Assembly (NCBI GenBank): GCA_019671005.1
Contig: CM033752.1
Span: 18,980,969 to 19,044,968 of the forward strand
Direction: 5' to 3'
DNA length: 64,000 nucleotides
Origin: Hibiscus mutabilis
Taxonomy: Eukaryota; Streptophyta; Magnoliopsida; Malvales; Malvaceae
Notes under the pieces: model-generated
The model's database searches: none
Told to the model about the DNA's origin: nothing
The model's input: only the letters and a program-made list of their open reading frames with translations
In this document: positions 57,913 to 64,000 of the stretch, one piece after another
Position numbering within the stretch: position 1 is the first letter of the stretch
Layout of the letters: each line of letters begins with the position of its first letter
Made by a program: the position numbers and the translations under genes

Positions 57913-58089
57913 AGCTACTATCTACTTGAATAATAACCTAGAGATTAGAATTGGTGCTGGAGCCCAAATGTCACCGTACCCTTTCACCATTTGTTAGAAT
58001 ACGATCCCAATAAATGAGCCATAAGAAAGTTTTCACCCGAGGCGACCCTTTAAACTTAGATATAAGGAACTAGCCCTTATCTTCATGTG
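57913..58089 (-). other. Leader of element C; 5' LTR not found
   Basis: Sequence upstream of gag. No TGTCGCCCCC-type LTR end and no clear primer binding site is seen here. A TGTTAGAATACGATCCC at 57992 could be a diverged terminus. The 5' end of element C therefore appears lost or rearranged. Confidence 0.4.
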
Positions 58090-58660
58090 GTGCCCGAGTT
58101 ACCGTCCTAGCCTCATACGCCGATCGAGCCAAAAACAAACATAAAGGATCCTATTTCCACCCTAGAACCCCCATATCTACCGAGGACAGTGGCGGCTTTA
58201 TCGCAGCAATGTGAAGCAATATATTAGGCGGCAACATAGTCTCAAACACAGGCCAATTCCATTCACCTATAGCAGTAACCATTTATGATGTGGTAGCTGA
58301 AGCATTATGCACTGCACGAGGGTAAAAAATGTGATCAATCAAGGGACCAAATGTACTCACCCACGGGTCAGTCTAAAGGAGAACATTTGATCCATTTCCT
58401 AGGTTCCAGGCAATACTACTCCGCACCTTATCCCAAATTTTGGACAGGCCAAGCCATAAGTGTGAACAACCCTACCTGTGAATTGTAGAAGGGACACCAC
58501 TTGGCCACTTAGAACGTAAAATCTGAACCCAAAGCTGGTTCGTGCGAATCAAAACACCAAATGCCACCTTTATAAGAAAGCTTCATTTTGCATATAGACA
58601 GGTCGAAAGCCGAGGCCGCCATCCATTACCGGTTGGCAAACATCAATCTATTTAACCAAA
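58090..58660 (-). pseudogene. LINE (non-LTR retrotransposon) ORF2 fragment, zf-RVT region
   Basis: Minus-strand translation, with one frameshift near 58577 and a few stops, gives GGLGFRPVYMQNEAFL, then VAFGVLIRTNQLWVQILRSK, CSHLWLGLSKIWDKVR and WNLGNGSNV, then DPWVSTFGPLIDHI. This is the region just after the RT domain of plant LINE ORF2 proteins. Only this C-terminal part is present, with no endonuclease or RT core. It is a dead fragment, joined on its 3' side to the gag-only element C. Confidence 0.75.
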
Positions 58661-60229
58661 GGAATACCTCTCTTATTTATAATAAAAGCTTCATCTCGTG
58701 AGTATCGATCTCCACGAGATTGGCCTGTTCACATGAAGAACTTGCACTACTTGTAATTTATAATAAAAAATATAAAAAATAAGGGCATAGGTGATGGTAG
58801 GAGAAGAAGAAATAAAGAGTTTAATGAGGAATGACCAACCATGGAGAAAAAAGTTGAAAAACTGTAATAAAAGATTTAAACGTTCAGTGATCTTATTGAA
58901 AGTGTCTTAAAAGTTTAAGGATACCGATGTAGTTTATCCTAATAATAAAATGGTAATTGAGTTCTACTATTTTTTAACCATCATCTTTGGGTATGGATGT
59001 TCCTTGTTGCCAATCTAAACCAAAACATACTTTTGTAAAATTAATTTTACGAAGCCTGTGTATCAAAGTTTTACCCTTTTATTTAACATGTTTTAATTTT
59101 TTTTAACTTTTTATATAAAAAATTGTTCCTTTAAGTTTATTTTTTCACTTCGATCCACGGTCATTATTACAACAATTTCTCTTTACTGGCAATAGAATTA
59201 TTGCTAGCCTAATTTTTATGCCGCCGACGGCAGCATCAATTTTAGTGTTAGTTGTCGATTATCGATAATTTTTTTGTGCTTTATTTCTTAATTTTTTAAT
59301 TTAATAACTCTGTTTTTGTAACATAATTTTCTCTATCTTCTGGTACGAATTATTTGTCTTTTAGCACGCTTTTTTCTCTTAATCGGTCGATTGGCCGTTT
59401 TTTTTGTTTATTTTTTATTAGGGTTGGATTTGACGCCGCCACGACTGATCAAGATGTCGCTCTTTTGATTATCCTATTAATCACCCTATTTTGGACCCTC
59501 GAACTAGATTCGGATACGAGTTCACAATCATCGATCTTGTTTCGATTGAGTTGTGGTAATGGTCATGTTGTCAACGTGCCTTATTATTGTAATATGCATC
59601 TTTTAATGTTGTTTGTTGTTGGTTTTAACCTTTCATCGTCGAGCTTTGAGTTATGATTTTTACCTTTTTTTGTATGGTCATGTTTATGATCAAGAGACGT
59701 TAGTTCTTTTAAGAATATGTCCAGATCAGTTTGTTTAGTTGAGTTCTAAACTCTCATTATATTTTTAAATTATTTATTTTTAATAAAACTGATGTACTTA
59801 TATTAAAAAAAATTACTAACTTAAAATCATCAACAACAATATAATAATAATAACATTCATTAAAAATCTAAAATTACATTGGGCTAATAAAAACATCAAG
59901 TCCATGTTTGAAATTCATGAAATTAAGGTTATGTTGTGTTAATAAAAAAAAGGTTATGTTGTGTCCCTATTTTAAACCACTAATGAGCACAGTTGGTATT
60001 TTGGATCCCTAGGAATTTATTGTCACGCTTTTATTTTTATTTTATTTTAGGAAAGAAAAAGGAATAAGGACCGTTACAGCGTTACTCATATCAATTGGGC
60101 GTTAAGTGATAGTCAAAAACCATCAATGAACAACGCAGAATTTTTGATAAAAAAAAAACACAACGCGTATGTTTACAAGAAAATCTTAATATCTTTTTTT
60201 ATTTTGTTTAAACGTGATTATTTATTGTT
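58661..60229. other. AT-rich intergenic DNA, no gene recognised
   Basis: Contains a 100-residue open frame (59354-59656) without recognisable domain, codon bias or neighbouring support, and short T-rich and A-rich runs. No TE boundary can be defined. Confidence 0.5.
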
Positions 60230-60580
60230 AGGGACAGAGTCAGGATTGAATTATAAGAGGACAAATTGATTACTTTTAAAATAAATAGGGTTTCAAAATT
60301 TTATTAAATTATAAAAGTTAAGAAGAATGAGGTTTAATTTTACTAATTTTAAAATTAAAGGATCTTAAAAAGTGATTAAATCAGAAAAATGAGGGGTCAA
60401 AACTTAATTTCATTAATTTGAACTTAAAGGGTCTTAAAATATATATAAAAAACTTTTGGGAGGGACAATGACTAATTGTAATGTTTTAAAACTATCAATG
60501 ACTTAAAAACAATTAAATCATTCAATGTTGGGGGCAATTGACCCTCTCACCTTCCATGCGGCTCCATCCTTGATTATCGC
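60230..60580. mobile_element. Possible MITE with imperfect terminal inverted repeats
   Basis: Left edge AGGGACAGAGTCAGGATTG and right edge CATGCGGCTCCATCCTTG are imperfect inverted complements, resembling the GGCGGAGCCAGG termini of common plant repeats. The interior is AT-rich with repeated GGGTCTTAAA and TTAATTTCATTAATTT words. No target duplication confirmed. Confidence 0.3.
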
Positions 60581-61591
60581 CATCAAATTGATTTATTTTT
60601 TTATCATTTTTTTTCTCTTATTAGATAAATGACTAATCATTTTTTTTGTTGTTCTCTCGATTTTTGAAGCTTTGTTCTGATTAATCCGTACCGGCCAACG
60701 TGTACACCTGGTTTTGTGGGTGAATTTGCCAAGCATAGATTTTCTGTATATACAAGACCTCAAATTCGAGACATACTTAAGCGATACTAAGTTGCTTATT
60801 ACTTGAACTAACCTTGTTGGTGTAAATGACTAATCATTAAATACATACAATTTTAATATGTGAAATTCGAACTTCTGATTTCAGAAACAAAATTAAAATG
60901 AAAGTTTAGGAAGGATTAACTATAAATAATAATAAAATGAGAGTCATGATGTAACTTTTAAAGCTGTTAATTTAAATATTTTGAAATCCAAAATTTATTT
61001 TGTCTAAATTTAAAATTAACAAAAAATTAATAAGTATTTGAAAAAAAGAAAGTAAAGTTTAATTTGACTTTTCAACTTAACGAAGACTTAAAATTATTTT
61101 TTAATAGAAAAAATAATTAAAACTAAAATAATAGGAGAAACCGGGGTTTATTTTTTAACTTTAAAAGAAAGAATTAAGATGAAAGTTTATCTTCGATAGA
61201 AAAAAAAAAAGCCGGAAGTATGAATTAAGATGAAAGTTTGTCGGAACAAAGGAAGCCAAAATTATGAATTAACCCTAGAGGAAAGATTGTAGTAAACTCT
61301 AAAAATTAGTTTGTAGGAAGCCAAAAGTATGAATTAAGATAGACTGTTTTTAGCATATGAAGGTCGGTTACTATAAATTAATGGTCGAGATTTTCAGAGC
61401 CAAAAGAAAAGACGGTGTAAGATGACAGAAAAAAAGCCGAACGCTGTGTTGTGTAATAATAATACAGTAAGAACCTCCACTTGCCAGTTTACCACTTACC
61501 TTTGCCAACGCCCAACTTTTCGAAATCTTTTTCTTTTCTCCATTCTCTCTCAAATTATGAGAGTGGGTACTTTATTATTAATTCCAAACTC
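60581..61591. other. Upstream intergenic region of the host gene
   Basis: AT-rich, with diverged direct repeats at 61130-61345 (GAAGCCAAAAGTATGAATTA and GCCGGAAGTATGAATTAAGA, about three copies spaced 55-110 bp). No gene. The 300 bp before the TATA box may contain the promoter of the downstream gene. Confidence 0.5.
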
Positions 61592-61597
61592 TATAAA
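61592..61597 (+). promoter_or_regulatory. TATA box of the RING/vWA gene
   Basis: TATAAA in the context CTCTATAAATGAGCC, 238 bp upstream of the start codon, with a C/T-rich leader (TTTCATCTTCTTATCTTTC) following. Best core-promoter candidate. Confidence 0.55.
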
Positions 61598-61834
61598 TGA
61601 GCCAACTCACCTCTGTTTCTTCTATTGCATACTACACCACTATATATAATTCATTTCATCTTCTTATCTTTCGAGATAGAGGAAGAAAACGAGAACCCAT
61701 TTTTAAATTTCTTCTTAGGGAAATGCTATAGAGTAATGCAGTGATATAATCTGTTTCTTCTTTTATGTCAGGAATTAATTTCCATGCTCAATCACTAAAA
61801 TCTTTGTCTGAAGAAAAGATTCAGCTGAAGGAAG

Positions 61835-63924
61835 ATGGTGAGTGGCTGGAGACGAGCTTTTTGCACTTCCATTACCAAGAAACAAGACAGCCCTGTTTTA
61901 CCAGAAAAACACCACCCGCAGCAAAGTAATGAAACCAAAACTCCAAGATTTAGCTCCATGTTTGGGTTTTTCTCCAACCCATCAACCCCAAGTCTTCGTT
62001 GTCGAACCACTTCCAACCCAGCCTCTTCACTTCCCAATAGCCCCGAACTCCATTGCAAAACATCCCATTTCTCCAATCCCCCTTCGCCTAAGTCCCCTTC
62101 CAGTTTTTCCCTCCTTAAGACAACTCTTAACCTTTCCAAAGTAAGCTTCTTTCTTCTTTCTTTTTTCTCTTTTTGTTTTGTTTTGAGTCAAGATTTTGTT
62201 TATGATACTGCTTTCTTTCTTTTCTCCAGAGTGGCCGATGTAGAATCTGTTCACAAAGCGTGAAAACGGGTCAAGGTACGGCGATTTTCACGGCGGGGTG
62301 TTCCCATTCGTTTCATTTCCCTTGCATCGCCGCCCACATCAAAAAACAACAGTTATTATATTGCCCTGTCTGTTCCACCGCCTGGAAGGAGCTCCCTTTA
62401 CTTTTCATTGAACAACAGCAACCTGGTAAAACATCTCTCAAGAACATCCACACGAACACTAAGTCTTTCCGGGTCTACAACGATGATGAACCATTGGCCT
62501 CCCCTGTTTCCCTTTCTCAGTTTAATCCCATTCCCGAATCCGAAGAAACCGAAAACTACGGCGTAGAAGAGGAATTCCGAGGGTTTTCTGCTACCCCTAG
62601 GATTGAGAAAGAAATCGGAGTTCATCCGGGAAATGTGGAGGTTAGGTTGCTACAAGAGGCGGCGATGGTGGCAGTTGGGAGGAGTTATGAAAGTTATGTG
62701 GTGGTGTTGAAAGTGCACGCTCCGACCGCCACAGGAAGAGTGAAGAGGGCTCCAATTGACTTGGTTACAGTGTTGGATATTAGCGGCAGCGGGGTGCGGT
62801 TGCAGATAGTGAAGCACGCGATGAGGTTGCTCTTCTCTTTGCTTAACGAAACCGACCGTCTGTCAATCGTGGTTTATTCGTCTGGTTCGAAACGGTTATT
62901 ACCGTTGAAACGGATGGGTTCCGTCGGACGGAGATCCGCGAGAAGGATTGTTGACGCGCTGGCAAGCAACGGACAGGGGACGAGTGTCAACGACGCGCTA
63001 AAAAAGGCGGCTAAAGTGTTGGAAGATCGGAGAGAGAAACGCCGTGGCAGCATCTTGATCTTTTCCGACGGTCAGGATAAACCGTCCCAAAGGAATTCCA
63101 CCACCAATCATAATTTCCCAGTTGTTTCAACCACGCGCCTGCAACAGTCAGATATACACGTACACACCATCGGTTTCGGCACGTGCGGTCATGCTCCAAA
63201 CGACTACGCTTTTTGTAAAATCTTGAATGGTCTTTTAGGCGCAGTGGTTCAAGATGTCAGACTCCAACTGGGATTCGTATCCGGTTCAGCCCCGGCCGAT
63301 ATTTCGTCGGTCTATTCTTTGACAACCCGACCGGCTTTTGTCGGGTCGTATTCGGTGCGGGTTGGGGATTTGCACTCGGGCGTGGAGAGAGAATTGTTGG
63401 TGGAGCTGAAAGTACCAGTATCCTCCAGCGGGTCCCACAGGGTGATGTTCGTACGGTCCTCTCACCGAGATCCATTTACCCAAGAGGTGGTCCACTCGAG
63501 GGATCAACGGTTGTTGATACCTCGACCGCCGCAGTCGGTACGATCTTCGTGTCACGCTATCGAACGGTTGAGGAACCTCCACATCAGCACACGTGCGGTA
63601 GCGGAGTCCCGGCGTTTGACGGAGCGGAACCATTTATCGGAGGCACACCATTTGCTGACATCGGCTCGAGCCTTGTTGATGCAATCCAATTCTGGTTCAG
63701 CTGAGGAATTTATCCGCCGACTGGAAACTGAGTTAGGCGAGTTGAACGGGAGGCGCCGACGAGAAAGGATAAATAATAGGAATAGCGAGGTGGAAGATAA
63801 GGCTGAGCCGATAACATCGACGTCGGCTTGGAGTGCCGCGGAGAGATTGGCTAAAGTCGCAATAATGAGAAAGCATATGAATAGAGTTAGTGATTTGCAT
63901 GGATTTGAAAATGCCAGATTTTAA
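61835..63924 (+). CDS. RING-H2 + vWA domain E3 ubiquitin-protein ligase (WAV3-like family)
   Basis: The only intact gene. Exon 1 is 61835-62140 (MVSGWRRAFCTSI start, 102 codons). The intron is 62141-62229 (GTAAGC...TTTCTCCAG, 89 bp). Exon 2 is 62230-63924. The spliced product is 666 residues. The Ser/Pro-rich N-terminus is followed by a RING-H2 finger with ligands C106, C109, C126, H128, H131, C134, C147 and C150, and a von Willebrand A domain from about residue 275. The vWA has MIDAS residues DISGS (285-289), T353 and D382. The C-terminus ends LHGFENARF, as in the family. RING proteins of this type transfer ubiquitin from an E2 to substrates; WAV3 relatives act in root gravitropism and auxin-related growth (family knowledge). 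GC content and codon use contrast sharply with the surrounding repeats. The segment after D382 (residues 412-442) looks shorter than I expect for the family. Confidence 0.93.
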
Positions 63925-64000
63925 TTTATTTTCTTCTTAATCATTATTCTGCCATTTTCGTTTTGTAAGCTGCAAAATTGATATGAAAAAGGTTTGAAAT

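Noticed and set aside
59354..59656. Open frame of 100 residues in intergenic DNA
   Set aside because: No recognisable domain, T-rich composition like its surroundings, no promoter or homologous context.

Overview
This is nuclear DNA of a dicot plant. It is almost entirely transposable-element sequence: about 61 kb of nested or tandem LTR retrotransposons, foldback elements and AT-rich spacer, with one intact host gene at the right end. Indicators of a plant are tRNA-iMet-primed Ty3/gypsy and Ty1/copia elements, a Tat/Ogre-type giant gypsy element, TTTAGGG-like repeats, and a two-exon gene for a plant-specific RING-H2 + vWA E3 ligase (WAV3-type family). The species cannot be named from the sequence alone.

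Layout. (1) 1-18012: minus-strand tandem array of a gag-only Ty3/gypsy element, read right to left as LTR3-internal-LTR2-internal-LTR1-internal, running off the left edge. Each unit is about 6.3 kb (2.4-2.5 kb LTR plus 3.8 kb internal). (2) 18013-23515: AT-rich spacer with a SINE-like head, two foldback elements (one inserted in the other with a 10-bp target duplication), a third inverted-repeat element, degenerate TTTAGGG repeats and an antisense Ogre-like LTR fragment. (3) 23516-53822: a four-level nest on the plus strand. Copia element A is split by SIRE-like copia element B (TSD TTAAC). B is split by a Tat/Ogre-like gypsy element (TSD ATACC). The Ogre-like element is split in its 3' region by a long-LTR gypsy element D (TSD AAATC/AAATT). 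A 290-bp solo LTR (TSD ACTTG) sits in the 3' LTR of B. (4) 53823-58660: a minus-strand gag-only Ty3/gypsy element C inserted in the RNase H end of A, then an antisense LINE fragment. (5) 58661-61591: AT-rich intergenic DNA. (6) 61592-63924: the host gene.

None of the retrotransposon genes is intact. Much of the decay is single-base: all seven in-frame stops in the Ogre-like gag are one C-to-T step from CAG, CAA or CGA, and several lost catalytic residues are G-to-A changes. This is what long-term cytosine methylation and deamination would leave.

The most unusual signal is a dispersed, often palindromic 10-mer (GTACCGATAC / GTATCGGTAC / GTACCGGTAC). It forms dense arrays just upstream of the likely core promoter in the LTRs of two unrelated families: the Ty3/gypsy array at the left and copia element B. 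It also lies at both edges of the Ogre-like insertion. A second regulatory-looking array, a 24-bp minisatellite carrying GGTCAA (W-box complement) and ACGTCA/TGACGTCA cores, lies in the LTR of element C.
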